A stretch of DNA of 64,000 nt from Cyclospora cayetanensis (GCF_002999335.1 NW_020312281.1:1-64000); one strand, 5' to 3'; shown: positions 49,331 through 62,339, counted from the first letter of the stretch. Program-made: numbers and translations. The notes: a model not told the origin generated them from the sequence alone.

Positions 49331-51359
49331 AAAGTTTGTTTTGAGGCTGAGGATAAGGCACTGCGGCCATCTTGCTTCTTTCAGGGGCACGAGCACGGGG
49401 GTATCTCTAAAGTTGCTGGTGGATCGCTGCGCTTTGCCTTTTTTAAGCAAAGCATGAGTGTCCCGCTCAATCTACTCTTCATGCTATAGGGGTTCCCGAC
49501 ACAATGGAATACAGCTCGAGAGTGACCCAGAAATAAGCTCAATACGGTGGGCTAGAGGACTAGCAGATTGCCAGTCTGCTGGCAGCTCCTCATTGTTTAG
49601 CACACCCGCCAGCTCCCCCTTAGAACTTACGAGTTTATACTATTCGTCGGTTGAAAGATCAGCCGTATTTCCTACTAGTGCATCCTCTGTCGGACTGCTT
49701 AGATGATATGGATGCTCAAACGCGTACTCGCATTTTGCTATGCCGGACTGCCCGCACGGAGAGTCTGCCTAATTTAGTTAACTACCAACTCTACCCACCG
49801 CTTGTAGGTGGCATGGGCGTTGTCAAATGGACCAGTTGTAGCTCTTTTTGAGCACTTCCTTGCATAGTGTGCCTGCGCTTACTACAGCTGTAGCTACATG
49901 CACTTATCCCGTTGGATCAGCCATGGCATTCGTAAGGCTAAGTCATGGTGCACTGATGTAGCACACAAGTCATCGAACATTCTAACATGACCCAAGTCCA
50001 ATTAGAAGTAGCACTAAATATTACTTAGCCTTGCCCAATCCATGCATTCTGCTGCTCATCAGCAAATCTGGGTGTTGGAGACTGCGCTAACGTCCAAATA
50101 GGTTGATTGAACCTCTACGCCTTTTCTTCATGAAACAGCTCCACTTCGCAAGCAGTTCCAAGTAAGGCTATCAACTCGTGAACATTGTATAAACTCGCAC
50201 CAGCGCAGAATTAAGTTATGGTGGGTCCCCAACTGCGGTACTAGCCTTTGTTATGGGCCTTAGTGCGCCGCAGCCGTATTGATTGAAAGGGCAGTACAGT
50301 CATGCCTCAAACCATCTGGACTTAAAGGCGAGCTCCAAGGAATAAGACATATAAAACTATGGGTCATCAGTGCCTACAGTCTACCGCAGCCTCCAGTCCT
50401 AAAGCAAGTAGGCGCAGACGTATAGTCGTTTGTTTTTATGAGCAAAAGGGATTGCACATGGCTAGAGTGATCGTGGGAAAGATCGTTAGTCCGTACTTTG
50501 TTATAATAGCGTGTCATTATTTCCCCAGATGTAAGCCTAACGAGAGAATTTAGCCTAACTATGGGGCTGAAGGATGAGCAAGTAAACCAGCTTAGCTTCA
50601 ATCAGTTTCATGTGGCCAAAGCGGCACTCAAATCCACGGAGCCACTAGGGAAGTTAATACTACAGAGCTCCTACCACGCTTGCATGCAAAAGTGCACACA
50701 GAACCAATATTCCATTTTCGAACAATCCTTTAGTGCCAATTTTGCACGGTAGTGGGTGATCATTTGAAATATGATGCTGGTTTTAGATACGAGCTTCTTG
50801 TTCTTGGCTCTCGAGTCTGACTTGCAGGCGGGCAGCAACCGGCCTCAAGAGCATGAAAGCGTGGGAACAAAGAAAACTCGCGAGGGCGTTTTTATAAAGC
50901 TCCTGCAATGATAATAATGAAAGAAATTCGATCGAGGTTCGTTGAGTTATACACTGCTTCGCTTTGTAGGAAGGATGAGCGAAGGTGTCTTCGGGTTAGG
51001 GTCTCCAAAATCGAATACTGAGAATACATTGGACGCCTCAACCCCCAATGCTGTCGAGATGGGATGGTACAGCATTATACAACAGCGCTAAGCATTGTGC
51101 CCAGAGAACTTTGCCATGGGGGCCTAGGGGCTGTTCAAAGAGTTGGCAGGACAGGAATATTTACATGGCGTGTACATTTGCTGAATTTTGAGGTGCATGC
51201 GAGTCTCGCAGAGCCCTTTAATGATTTTTGCGGCCTCAGGATCTGCTGTAACGTAGGTTTCAGGAAAATCATTCGAAGCATGGCGGTCTTTGTCATTTTG
51301 TTGATGCGCCTTCTCTGTTCCTTCTGCTCAGCGCAGCTCCGTTGTTCAGAGTCTTCGAC

Positions 51360-51420
51360 TTTTTGTATGAGCTTGCATCTCCAGACCTCATGACCAATCT
51401 CCCACAACATAAACGGTCTT
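51360..51420 (-). pseudogene. Decayed gag zinc knuckle of relic 5
   Basis: FMLWEIGHEVWRCKLIQK aligns with CFYCGKTGHILWSCKRMQK of relic 2. The His and last Cys remain while the first two Cys are lost. Confidence 0.6.
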
Positions 51421-52439
51421 TTTGTTGGGGAGCCATCTGGAAGCTTCGAGGAGTGTGGAATTCCTCGGGCTTTTTTCTTTGATCCGTGGTACACTGTAAG
51501 CGGGGCCGGCTGACACAGCTATAGGCTTTAAATTTCAATCTAGCTCATTTGTTTTTGAGCCAAAGACGCAAGTGCTCAGCTCATTTGCCGTGATTTCTCA
51601 AATAGTGTAGAAATATCGGAGATTCTACCATTCAGGGGTCTTCGCAGAGTCACTGAGCACCCCGCTCGCAGCTGACCTGACACCTCAGATAGACCTGAGA
51701 TAGCCCATCTGTCGAGCTGATCAAGCCTCATGTCTCTCGGTAAACCAAACTGTCAGTATATTCCCATAGTCAACCTTTACAGCTGTGCCAAAGCTGCTGT
51801 CTAGCTGCTCTCAGCATAAACCAATAAATCAAGACTTGTAGGAATACTTGAGCCGCAATAATTCATGCAGGCTGACGACGTCCCTTACATTAATAGAGCT
51901 GCCACTTCAATTGAAGTGCATCTATCTTGAGTGGACATGCCGCACAAAGTATTCACGTCTCTTCGTCTGGTGGGAAGTTTATTAGATCCTCAAATATTTG
52001 TGCTTTTTAATGGCCCTCATACATATCTAGTTGGCACAACTTTGTCGGCACAACCTTCTACATAGCAGCTGGCTAATTATGCCGTAGTTAGCAGCTGTTG
52101 CGCTACTACATTTAGAGTGGCTTGCAAACCCGCTTCTGGCGCGTTACGCCACCATCAACTTCTACAGGCCCGAACGTGTATTTTAAAACTTTTGCCTTCA
52201 ATTTTTTTGATACTTGAAATTACCATGATACTTGATCAAAGCCAAGCAACGTGCAGAGGAGAGCCTGACGTCCCTATGCACCCACAGCAGGTAGATGGGC
52301 GAGAAATAGTTTTACCGCACTAGGCAGTGCTATTACACGCAAGGCTCTACCAAAGGCTTTTGCAGGTAGACCCTGACGAACAACATAGTGCAAGCTTAAT
52401 AGAGATCTATTGAGTACACACAAGAGCGTTCTTCTTCTC

Positions 52440-52650
52440 CTGCTTGCATTCCTCAGGGTTTTGACGTGAGGGAAGAGCCAGCTTTGGCTCCCATTGCTGC
52501 ACACTATAAGCACTCCGGGCATTCATAGATAGAAATTTATAGCATCAAGCGCACTCACACGCAGCATTCATTCCTAATGTATTGAACAAACGCTACTCTG
52601 CAACAAACAAGATATGTGAACAGACAAAGCAAATAGTTCTCTACTAATCC
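52440..52650 (-). repeat. LTR-like segment of relic 5
   Basis: It includes GCATTCATAGATAG, ATAGCATCAAGCGCACTCAC and CAAACAAGATATGTGAACAG. The order matches 59.33-59.46 kb (GCATTCCATGATAG, ATAGCATATAGGATACACAC, GGGTATACGAACAG). It is upstream of gag on the minus strand. Confidence 0.5.
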
Positions 52651-54923
52651 TACGAAGGGTATCTTGGCTCGAAGGTGCTGTCACGCTTTTATGTTTTTCT
52701 TCTTAAAACTCTATCGTACTACCTTTCTTTGGTTGTCTATAACGGTACACTTCATTTAGAAAACTTCTACTACACTACTTCGTTGTGGTTCATGTGTAAA
52801 TAAGTATTTATGGTGCGATTTGACTACTCGTTTAGTGTCCTTGCTGCACGGCTGTATTGGTACGGTATTTTGAGGAATTTGCTTTGTGCCTGGGCAAGTG
52901 TCGGTTATATGTGCAACTGTGTGCAACTCCTGGGAGCCATCAAAGGGTACAGCAACCTACCTGCCAGCCTACCTCTTCAATTTTCGTGCCAAAGTTCTAT
53001 GGAGTCGACTGAAGGAGAGGGGAGAGTGTCTTGGAGGAGGTACTTACTAGCTGCCTGTGATGCTTTCATATTGTTTGTGTTTTGGGGATCCTTCTAAGGA
53101 GAGAGACCTACAAAAGAAATGCTAAGCGTACGCTCAGCTCACAAAGTTCCCAGTCGAAAAGAAGCAGGTTATCCAAGAATTCACACCGTTGGATTCATTG
53201 AGGATTCTGGGCATGAGCATATAGCCACACTCAGCAGTTTAGCTCCACATTCTAGAAAAGATGTACATTTTGAGCATGTGAGCCGTCAGTGTAGCGTAAG
53301 AAGCAGAATATGCGGGCGGCCAAATAATCACAGTTTTCATCAAATATCAATTGATTGGGACCAATGAACTGATATATACCGGAGCGTACCTTTGCCAACT
53401 ATTAGTGCTCGAACTACGCCGCTTCATTCCCGGTAGGCTACCCCTCACCACAAGAATGCGCGCATTTAACAATGCAATATTCGTGAGAGCACATCTAGAG
53501 TTAGGTCTTTGGCCAGTTATTCTTCAGACACGTATTCAGTGCTCATGTTTTCGGGGACAGCGTGCCCTCAATGCAGTGGCCAAGCCACACATCCACGGCA
53601 AGTACTGGTCACATGTAATAAGGTTTGCTAAATAATGGCTACGTAAACTAGAGATTCTTGTAGCATACTCGTTCAAGGGCGGACGTAACATACATTCGTA
53701 GATAGCATGGTCTACTTTTAAGCACGGTACTCAATACGATTGAGTGCCAGCTCGGTATGCCTGTGGTATGCAATTACTGGGCCTTAGGTTTTGCTTCCTT
53801 CCCTCGTGCCGGAAGCCTGTGGAAGAAACTGAAATTAGTGCTGCCTTCGATTCTGAAGACTTTTGGGGGGCAATCTTTGCATGTGAAACTCCAGATACGG
53901 TTTGCAGGAAATAAGTTACGCAGCTTGTGTGCTGACAAAACAATAATCAACTGGGGGAAATCTGAGCAAAACCAGTTTCTCCAAGGTAAAGCATGCAGTA
54001 CTTTATTAAAAAGGTCGGTAAAAGATTACACTTCTGTGGAGGAATCAAAGTACCGAATTCGAAGACAGAAGTACGCATATCCAAATCCAGGAACACGAAT
54101 TTGTTGAACCAGCTCATAAGAATGCGTGAGTATTGCAAGACAAGGCATTTTAACCTAATGCCGAACTACTGCGGCATCCTTTAGAGATGTTGCCTCTTCC
54201 TTTTCCTCCCTCATAATTCTCGTTACACGCCTCCTTTTTACCAGTTTACATGCCCATCCCACCATTTCCCGAAACGCACTTACGCCACTTCTGCTCTAAG
54301 ATGCCAACAAAAAGTAGTTGCACACGCGACAAAGCAATGATGTGTAGAAAGCCCACATCGATGCGAAGAATAAAGGGACACTACATAATCCGCGTTTTGC
54401 TCTGTGGCACAGCAAGAGATACACCTTGGGTACTAGACAGCAGATTCGGATAAGCTCAGGGACCGCCACTCGTTTCCTTCAAACACTCCGGCACAAGTAA
54501 GATCACGAACTGGAGGAAAGCTAGGAGTTAACAGTTTACCAACGAATTTCCACCGGGTGCAATGTGCGATTTGGCCTCTGCTTTGGCAAGATGGTCGTCC
54601 AGGGCTACGTTGAGCAGACCAGTGCTGTGCACCTCAGTGGGGTTCCCTTCCCTCGACGATCACTGCAAAAATGCGTTCCGCTAGCCAACAGAAAGCTGCA
54701 TCGTCCTTATTTTTAGGAGATTTTCTATTTCAGATACAGCACCAACCGGGTTGAGATTGGTTCTAGCGATCTCGATTCGAGCTACCCCACTGAAGACCAG
54801 AACTTCTCGTTCCATCAAGCCTGCTTTCACCTTCCATTTCAACTTTCAGTTTGCTGCATTGATATTATTCCGCCTCGAATTTGGGTGACTTCTTAAATCG
54901 CGTCCTATTCGGTTCGTTGCACA
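52651..54923. other. Intergenic stretch, no gene recognised
   Basis: Open frames such as 52810-53097 and 53757-54107 on the plus strand have no recognisable domain or convincing splice context. The right end is the flank of the small plus-strand gene; a pyrimidine tract ending in TTTCAG at about 54850 could mark an upstream exon border. Confidence 0.35.
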
Positions 54924-55507
54924 ATGGACCAGCCACAGCAACCAAATTTAAGTAGCCATCCTGGCCAGGGCCCATACCACTCAGAAGAATCTTCTGGTGC
55001 GCACTCATTTGCTGCCCCAGTGCATCAGGGGAGTCAGCAAGGTCATGATGCTGAACCGATTCCACAGCTCCCGAAAGAGCCGTGCTTTGCCCGGCCCCCT
55101 CGCCGCCTACACAGTATTGGTAAGCTTTTTCGTAGGGTGCTTGCCGGGGTTACTGCCGCTCTTGCTTTGATGAATTCAACGATGAATGACACGCACTTGG
55201 CTTCCCAGAAGGTTCCCATCGCACCTCCGCGCACAGAGCCCACCAATTTTGTCGTAGAGAGTAGAGGGAGCCAGGTAAATCTCCCCTCACATACAACTCG
55301 CACGCCTTTACCTTAGTACTCTTTTGTGTTATTTATCTGCACGCCCTTGCTATCCCTATATTCTCATAGGGACTAGGGCACGAATTGTTCCGAACTGCTG
55401 AACGAAGTACGCTTTGTCAACAAGGGCTTCGAATATGTGTCTCCTCTCAAGGAAAAGTTTACGCAGGCATAAAAGCGCACACCTCACGGTGCTCAGTGGA
55501 CTACTAG
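54924..55507 (+). CDS. Small hypothetical protein, two exons
   Basis: Exon 1 (54924-55274) starts at an ATG in CACAATGG and ends at CAG/GTAAAT. Exon 2 (55370-55507) follows a strong pyrimidine tract ending CTCATAG, giving 162 residues ending at a TAG. The first 60 residues are Gln, Pro, Ser and His rich. A basic stretch (RPPRRLHSIGKLFRR) precedes a short hydrophobic run (VLAGVTAALALM), too short for a confident membrane helix. No family was recognised. It converges with TOM40, whose stop lies about 310 bases away. The splice signals and sustained frame support it, but composition alone would not. Confidence 0.42.
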
Positions 55508-55818
55508 TACACATTTGCGCCATGGAGGGTATAGTACCTAATGGACTACAGCAGTAACACGAAGTATGTCTTAGCCGGCTTTACGAATAATAAGCTAAGC
55601 TGCTTCGCGATAAATACCTGTATTTCGTTATGCCCAAGGTGGTGCCTGAACGTATATTCGGGAATTAACACTTTTCCTTAATTATTTCGAGGCATAAAGC
55701 ACTCTGCCAAAATGCACAGATCGCCCATCTTTCAAAAGAATGGCTGCGGCGGGAATCCTCCTTTTCAGCCAAACATCTAGACATCGAGTGATGTTGGCAT
55801 GCCAGGAAAGCGGTAGCA

Positions 55819-58526
55819 TTAATTAGCTTGAGACTGCGATGCCTCCGGAGGAGGCACGACGTGCATTAGAAAACCAAATTTATACGTTCCCCGCCAGTAG
55901 TCTATCAGTCCGCTTACGCCAAATCCGTTGTAGTCTTGCGCAAAGACTGATATGCGCCCACAGCTGTCAATCAAGCCCTGTACTCGGGCCTGTCGGAACA
56001 GATATTCCCATCCCTGCATATTATTAAGGGCACAAAGAGACCCATATGAACACCACTGATGTGATGGCGCACTTTTTTCGTAGCCACATACTGGAAGGGT
56101 TCTTATCTTAGCCTTTGCGAGGGGGGTTAAAATCAGCTTACCATCCTCAAAGCTGACTCTGTATCTGGATGACTATATTCATATTCGGTTGCCATCGAGA
56201 GCCTATCAGTGACCTGCATATAGCACACACCAACCTCTATCAGTAGCCTGTTCCATCACGGAACAACACCTGGGGGTTTTACCCAAAGTTTTTCCGCTAG
56301 TATGTGGCTCCTCCCTGATGCTTTTACCTACGCCATACCTTTCTTGAATATTGCACTTTGCAACTGTGAGTCAGTTTAGTCAGACCAGTAGGCGACTTAA
56401 AATCTGGCTGCTGACTTAGCTGGCCTAGGACACCCGTCAAACACGCAAAATGCAACCAAAGCCCTTTGAACAAATATGCAGCACTTAAGACTTCGTCAGA
56501 ACTAATACACAGGAGCGCAATAATGGTGTTCCTCTTAATCCTGCACTCCGTGCGTGGCCACTGCCCCCGCGCCTGGTTGAGGCAAGCCAAGGGGAGCTGT
56601 GGCTCACATGAGACAACAGATTGCTTGTCAATGTTATAGCGGCTTCCTACCGCCAGCATGGAGGCACCGTTCGCGCTCTGAACAGATATGATTACAGACG
56701 ATAGCACATAACCCGTGATCGCTAATGAGATGCATTGAAACGCGCTAGCAGAAGGCTGCGGCATACCCTAACCGCTATATCACAAGCGCAATCAAGCTGC
56801 AAGAGGGAGTGAAAGATGACTGAGGCACAGAACAAAGACTCCAAAGCAATTCGGTGCATAATGAGGCGCGGGAAATTGCTTGCCACGTAAGTAATCTCGC
56901 AGCCGGCCTGCAGCCGTGGTGTCAGTACTTGGGAAAACATTCCGTCCAAAATCCAACAAGCTGCATGCAAGCGCAGATGCATCTAGTCAGCGGACAAATT
57001 ACGATTTTTGGCGTAGGATAGCAATTTTCATTTGACACACAATGGCATAAGCAACAAGAATTGCATATGAGGTGCTGTTGGTATACACGCGAAGGGATTC
57101 GGCCTTTAGAGTACCAATATAAGCCTACAGAAGTGCAAGCACACCAACTCAATCAAGATTACAAATACTAATCGCATTGCGTGAGATAGGAGCACCCACA
57201 CTGCCACGCAAGCTTTAGCGAGGAGGCCCAGTCTCTGCCTGTATTGTCGAGGGAAAGCTCATAAAAATTCCGCTGTTCGTCTTTCAGCGATGAATTGAAA
57301 TTGAATTTCACATCCGCACTCGGACATATTGTCTTGATCACCCTGAATTGCAAAGCAGCAATGCAAACAATAACGATCGTACTACCCAATACTGAAGCAT
57401 GTGCTGCTCCACCGAGAGCTGTTCAGTTCTTGTTGCCGGAGGCCCAAGGGCACGCAACGGCAACACAGCAGCTGCTGTTCCCTACGACACTGTCTTCCTC
57501 ACCTGCCTTGAAGCGATCCATCAGTGCCCAATTTAGCCATCGCGAAAAAATGTGGAGGCGGCTGGGCGTTTTCTCCTGCATTTGGATCAGGCGGCGCTGA
57601 AATGGCAACTGTGGGGCCAAACTGATATGAGTACCCAGACTCCCGCAACTGAGTGCCAAGGCAGAAGCTGTGGCACGTCTGAAGGTATTTGTTGACCTGA
57701 AATGAAAATTCACGCACCAGGATTCCGATACCTCCATGCTGCGCCATGGAAAGTAGCAGGAGCAACATAAAGGGTAATGCAACAGTAACTCAACTGCAGA
57801 CGCGGATGATTGATGCGTTCGACACCAAGAAAGCAGACCTGCTTAGCGCCTTCCAAACGAAACCCGTCAAAGGTGTCCTGACCAGAAATATTCATCCACT
57901 CCCGAGAGAAATGTTCAAATGAGATGGGCTGTGTCAGCCTGCGGCAACTCCCAGCAGTTTGCACACTGTTGAACTTGAAGGCAAAATAATTGCGGAATGT
58001 GTACTAAATCAAGAACACACGACCCTTCATCATTGTGACGGTACATATCTAGAAAAAATATCTCAGGGAAGATATATTACTGTATGCATTTCCAACAGGG
58101 GTGGTTGAGCAAATAGTGTGCGAAAAAAGAAGGGAGCGAGCTGCATTAGTGCGTGCATCATGGGGATGGGGTAGCGGTTAGTTGGTTCCAAGCTAACTCC
58201 TGTTTCTTTGGTGTATCTGTTGGCTGCTCATTCTCCCTTTTAAATGCATCCGTCCGCGCCTTCTCGAGCTGGTCTGTACGCGTAGAAGCTTCATCGCTCG
58301 GTGGTACTGCCGCCTCAGAGGCCCCGCCAAAGAATCCAAAGGATGGAACGCTGAAGAAGCCGGAGCCCTTCTCTGCGCAATGAGCAACCGAAGAGCTATC
58401 TGTTCTCCCAACTGCAACAGCTGAAGATACAGAATTAGGGAGAAGATCAGCGGCCGACCCTCCATGCCGCCGAGGGCGCCCGTCTGATGAATGCCCGCCA
58501 CATCGTAAGAAAGAAAAGAAGGGCAT
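55819..58526 (-). CDS. TOM40: TOM40, mitochondrial outer-membrane import channel
   Basis: Nine exons join in frame to 420 residues: 58526-58198, 57938-57839, 57696-57503, 57342-57200, 56960-56887, 56677-56608, 56424-56339, 56213-56142 and 56013-55819 (stop 55819-55821). Tom40 is the 19-strand beta-barrel pore of the TOM complex through which nuclear-encoded proteins enter mitochondria. Residues 1-109 form a Ser/Gly/Pro-rich N-terminal arm. The barrel starts at ISFEHFSREWMNISGQDTFD and GFRLEGAKQVNKYLQTCHSF, typical of the apicomplexan protein. Later marks are GRDWASSLKLAWQ (exon 4), FSQVLTPRLQAGCEITY (5), LAVGSRYNIDK (6), QPDFKSPTGLTKLTHS (7), VTDRLSMATEYEYSHPD (8) and GWEYLFRQARVQGLIDSCGR with IDYWRGTYKFGFLMHVVP (9). 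Exons 5-8 are only 70-86 bases. The exon 4 donor was chosen (T/GTGGGT) because it alone keeps frame. Confidence 0.93.
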
Positions 58527-59269
58527 TGTCGGAGGGGCAGGGAAGGAGAGATTTCGTTAGTTTTGCTGGTACTTCATGGTTTTGTTTTCAAACACAGCTT
58601 TTGGCAGCCCCGGAACTGGTGGGGCACTCGGTGGGGCTGGGGCCCGGTAGCATGCTAGGCAGAAATGACTAAACCTTATGCTTCATATCTTGAGTGCTTT
58701 ACCTGGACTAAAACAACAATAGCATCACCGTTTTAATCCAGAGCCGCTGGTACCTGTCTTCAAAGTAAAGCTTCCATCTTCAATAGCGGACCGCTACAAC
58801 TCACTGCACCAGAAATACATGAACAATGCCCCGCTTCAGTTCATCATTCTGCCGAGACGACAAGCAAACCAGAAGAAAAGGTCATATCATTAAGTACGGT
58901 TGCTTTCGTTTCAGCACCAGTGGCCAAATATGAAGAATTATCCACCCAGAAGGCACTGGGCAGCCAAAGACGCGTATTACAACGCTCCATGTAAGGTCCG
59001 TAGGGAGACACTTGCCCCAGACTCGACATACACTTAGAAGAAAGCTGTCCAATGCCTGTAAGAAGAGCTGTCTGTCCATTCTGCCTGCATCCTGCAGTTC
59101 AATTCGCGGGGAGAGGGAAAGCCAGGGTGTGCGTAGCTGCACAGTCCAAGCACGCCAAGCTTTTAAGGTGTAAGGATTCGTCCAAGGTCTCATTACGGTG
59201 ACACTTAGCTTCAGACTCAGTGAAAGCCTAGTAGAAGGCTACCGAGCTTTTCTGGATTAAAGTCCTGCG
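58527..59269. other. Upstream region of TOM40; no gene recognised
   Basis: It should hold the TOM40 promoter. Minus-strand frames at 58844-59193 have no recognisable domain. Confidence 0.35.
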
Positions 59270-59480
59270 TTCGCCTGCCTGCAACCCTCACTTTCGAGGT
59301 CAGGGGAGAGGGGTAGCTAGCGTGAGCATAGCTGCACTCTCTAGGCATTCCGAGCATTCCATGATAGCTACACATAGCATATAGGATACACACACACACT
59401 ACACACACGCACACAAGTGTGTTCAGTGCTCTGCAAGAAATAGGGTATACGAACAGTCAAAGCAATTAGACAATTCTTGA
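59270..59480 (-). repeat. LTR-like segment of relic 6
   Basis: It matches the 52.44-52.65 kb segment in order over about 150 bases (see there). It lies beyond the integrase end, as a 3' LTR would. Confidence 0.5.
59387..59425. repeat. CA/TG microsatellite
   Basis: A run of CA dinucleotides with two interruptions, ending in TGTG. It lies inside the LTR-like segment and probably expanded from its CACAC core. Confidence 0.8.
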
Positions 59481-60090
59481 ATTCATTACTACAGAGATAT
59501 GACTGGTATACTAGAAAGTAATAAAAGTGTAGGTAAGCCAGTTACTTATATCTCCCCCCAATGCAGAACATACTCCCTCGTTGCGTACCTGTACTTAGAG
59601 ACCAACTGCGTGCATGACTGCACAAGAAGTCCCACACTATCTCCACTGTCCAGGCAGGTACAAGCACTAAAAGAGTGCAGGAGCAAAAAGCAAAAGTGTG
59701 CAATAACAACCACAGTGAAGTCAGGGGAAAGAGAAGCACACACCAGCGAACAACAAACGGGGTTACACCAACATTCTTTGGGCGGTGCTAGGGCTCGTTC
59801 TCGTCGGAGCGCTGACATATGTGAGTCTCCTATGAGAAAACAAACACGCGAATTGTGCAAGGGCAATCGAAGTTTGCCGTAGTTCCGCTCTGCTCTTCAT
59901 GAAGCTATGCCTGTATGCAAAACACCCAGTGCATGCAGCATAGTCGATGTGCAATTTCCGAAGAAACACGAGTAAGAATGTAGATGCAAGATACTTGAGA
60001 GTGTCTGCACAAAATTATGAGTGTAGAGGACACCTTTATCGTGATAGTTGCACAGTTTTCAAGCAAAACCCACAGGTGAAGGTAGCTATA

Positions 60091-60509
60091 TCAGGCAGAC
60101 CCTGACTTGTGGCAGGAATACAGTATGGCTCTTTTAGACAGCAACTCGTTTCCATGAACGGTGCTTATGCATTCCCCAATTATTCTCTTGCACGTAGCTA
60201 CACATACAGGAGTTTCTCTGTCAATTACTGAGCTTGGCATTACCCAACACTTTTCTCCCAGAAGCTCCCGTGTGGTGTCCTCGAAGCCTTGTTGTCCGAG
60301 AATCAAGCCCCTTGACGGATCCCTGTGGACCCTCCGCCTTCACGCGTGTCATATGCTTGTGCATCAGAGTCTGTGAACATTTCTGAGATATTGAAACTAC
60401 TTTGGGGTACCAGACCTGATAATTCTCGGGCACCTACTGCTTTCAGAAATCGACAAAGAGACACCATCGATTCGTGCGAGATTGTAAACGCTTCTAGCCA
60501 GCTGACCAC
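60091..60509 (-). other. Protein-like open segments, unassigned
   Basis: Two overlapping minus-strand frames (60509-60303, reading MVSLCRFLKAVGARELSGLV, and 60306-60091, reading GFEDTTRELLGEKCWVMPSS) have balanced amino-acid composition. They lie between the integrase end of relic 6 and its LTR-like segment. They could be the decayed C-terminal part of pol, an extra element ORF or host exons. No family was recognised. Confidence 0.3.
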
Positions 60510-60782
60510 AAGCCCTTTCGTCTGGTCACCCTGGTTTCGTACCTATAGCCTGCTGATCTTTTAGAGTCAAACCTCTAGGCTCGAAACGCACAGCCGACCG
60601 CCGCCTATCATAATTCCGTGCTTGTCTCTCTCGAGGTGCGTGCTTACATTTGCGTGTGCTAGGCAATTATTCTGCAAGTCTCTCCACGGCATAGCGAGGG
60701 TGCTGACAGCGGATCAGCAGACTCAGGCCCTGGTTGGAGAGGGCCTTCTCAGCATAGCCCAGGGGGTACGGGGGAGCAACGG

Positions 60783-61373
60783 CTAGATGAGTGTTCTGCT
60801 CAGTACAAGGAAGAAAATGAAGTCAATCAATTGGATTTTGTAAGCACAGAAAGACAACTCTTTCAAAAGAGTACGGTTGGTACGCCGTGCCTGTCCCGCT
60901 GCCTCAGGATGCTTCGAAGTGTTCATTTTATGGTCAATATGTATGCATAGCATAAATGCACGCCTTAACGTACAACACAACTTGCGGTTCCTCTCCTTAG
61001 TGTTACTTCTGGTGGATTCATAAAGCTTATATATACATGCGATCAGAATGATTGAGCGACCTCCCGAGCCATGACAGAGCTGGGGCAAGGAATGAGATAG
61101 AAAGGTATGCTCAGTCTGCCGATACCCACGCAGATGCTACCCCAAGCCTTGACTGATCGCAATCCGACAAGGTATAGGGTAAAATTGGTTTGCTTTTTCC
61201 TGATATCTAAAGGCCTTGCAAAAAAGGCGGGAGTCTGGGCGTGACAAGCGCATACTCCTCTGCTGCGGGACACATCCCAGGCCACCAGGGGCACAATTAG
61301 AGCTTCTCCACTGTATTGTGATTCCCATTATGGCCAGAAAGACCGTTGCACTGTGCTTTACGCACAATAGCAC
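60783..61373 (-). pseudogene. Retroelement integrase remnant of relic 6
   Basis: The zinc-binding region reads KHSATVFLAIMGITIQW in one frame, with the following part (PLVAWDVSRSRGVCACHAQT) in the next. The core end reads HIDHKMNTSKHPEAAGQARR then TNRTLLKELSF, aligning with the HPKADSQVECINRTF stretch of relic 2. There, the position of the final catalytic Glu is Ala or Arg here. Confidence 0.65.
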
Positions 61374-62339
61374 TAAATGTCAAAGTCGGGATACACAAGC
61401 CACAGAGTTTTCGCTTTGTTTTGAACACCAGCAGGCTATCTTCAGCGTGGTAATGCTTCCCCCTTTTGCCATTATGGATTTTGGCAGCAGCAACGGATGC
61501 ATTAGTGTCAGAAGCAAAAGGGGAACACAATTTTGAAAAATCTAGAGATCTATTACAGGAAAAAGCGGTTGGGCTTTAAGATAGTGAGCTGACACAGCGT
61601 CGTGATAGCCCTTCCATGATTCCATCGGCGATGCTCCTAGTGTACTTCAGTCTCAATCCGTACTCGAGGGGGCGGCCGAGCCAACGAACAGCGCTAAGCT
61701 TTATAGGTTGCAACGTGGACTTGTGGCTGGTTTGGACAGTAATGTGACGTCCTAATAAATAGTGCCGGCATTTTTGCGCGCCCCATCATGCTGTATAGCG
61801 TTTCCTTCGCCGCACTGAAAGCGCTACTTGATTTGGGTAAAGCGACGAGAGTAACGAGCAATATTTCACTTAGGAAGGACCCATAGCCAATTGGATGCGA
61901 ATATCGCCCACCGCTACGTCACTTGCTTCGCTATTCGGAGCAATGGCGCTAATAATCGGACAGCGCAATCATCGGAGGAATAGTGAAGCAGCCCATAAGC
62001 GGCCTTGTTTCCGCATAGGCCTCCTCCATCAAGATCACAACCTGTGTTCTCTCTAGTATATAAGTCAAAGGAGAAGAGATCTTAGCAATGCGAAAAATTA
62101 AATTGCGGCAATATAATGCAAGTCCTAGAACTTCTCAACGTCCTCACTGCTGGGTGAAGGTAAAGGCAACTTGTTGATAGCTTCGAGTTTTTTGCCGCAG
62201 CTAGCTCAGTGTATGCAGCCATAACAGGGAATCCAAAGAATTAAACTTTTCACGCCACAAAATACTTACGTACATTCACATACTACCGCTTTCCCCGCAA
62301 TAGCTGAAGCGCTTACCTAAGGTGCGGTAGCCTCGCTTG

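Larger units (their letters stand above)
47450..52650 (-). mobile_element. Ty3/gypsy LTR-retrotransposon relic 5, about 5.2 kb
   Basis: Minus strand, from the right: LTR-like segment (52650-52440), gag with a decayed zinc knuckle (51494-51135), gag/protease region similar to relics 3 and 4 (about 50300-49440), reverse transcriptase (about 49330-49040), the pre-integrase segment (48319-48150, GKWVKHYHVQDGLHWLKPQQ), integrase core pieces (about 47990-47850, around SFVVDGPCMMPTLSLAP) and a C-terminal region that also matches 60.7 kb (47690-47500). All parts carry stops and frameshifts. Its length suggests it once was complete. Confidence 0.75.

Noticed and set aside
56450..56500. Peptide VLSAAYLFKG as a TOM40 exon
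   Set aside because: It resembles a Tom40 strand, but no donor follows it. The next segment (CQLSQQPDFKSPTGL) splices in frame and fits the family's length, so this lies in an intron.
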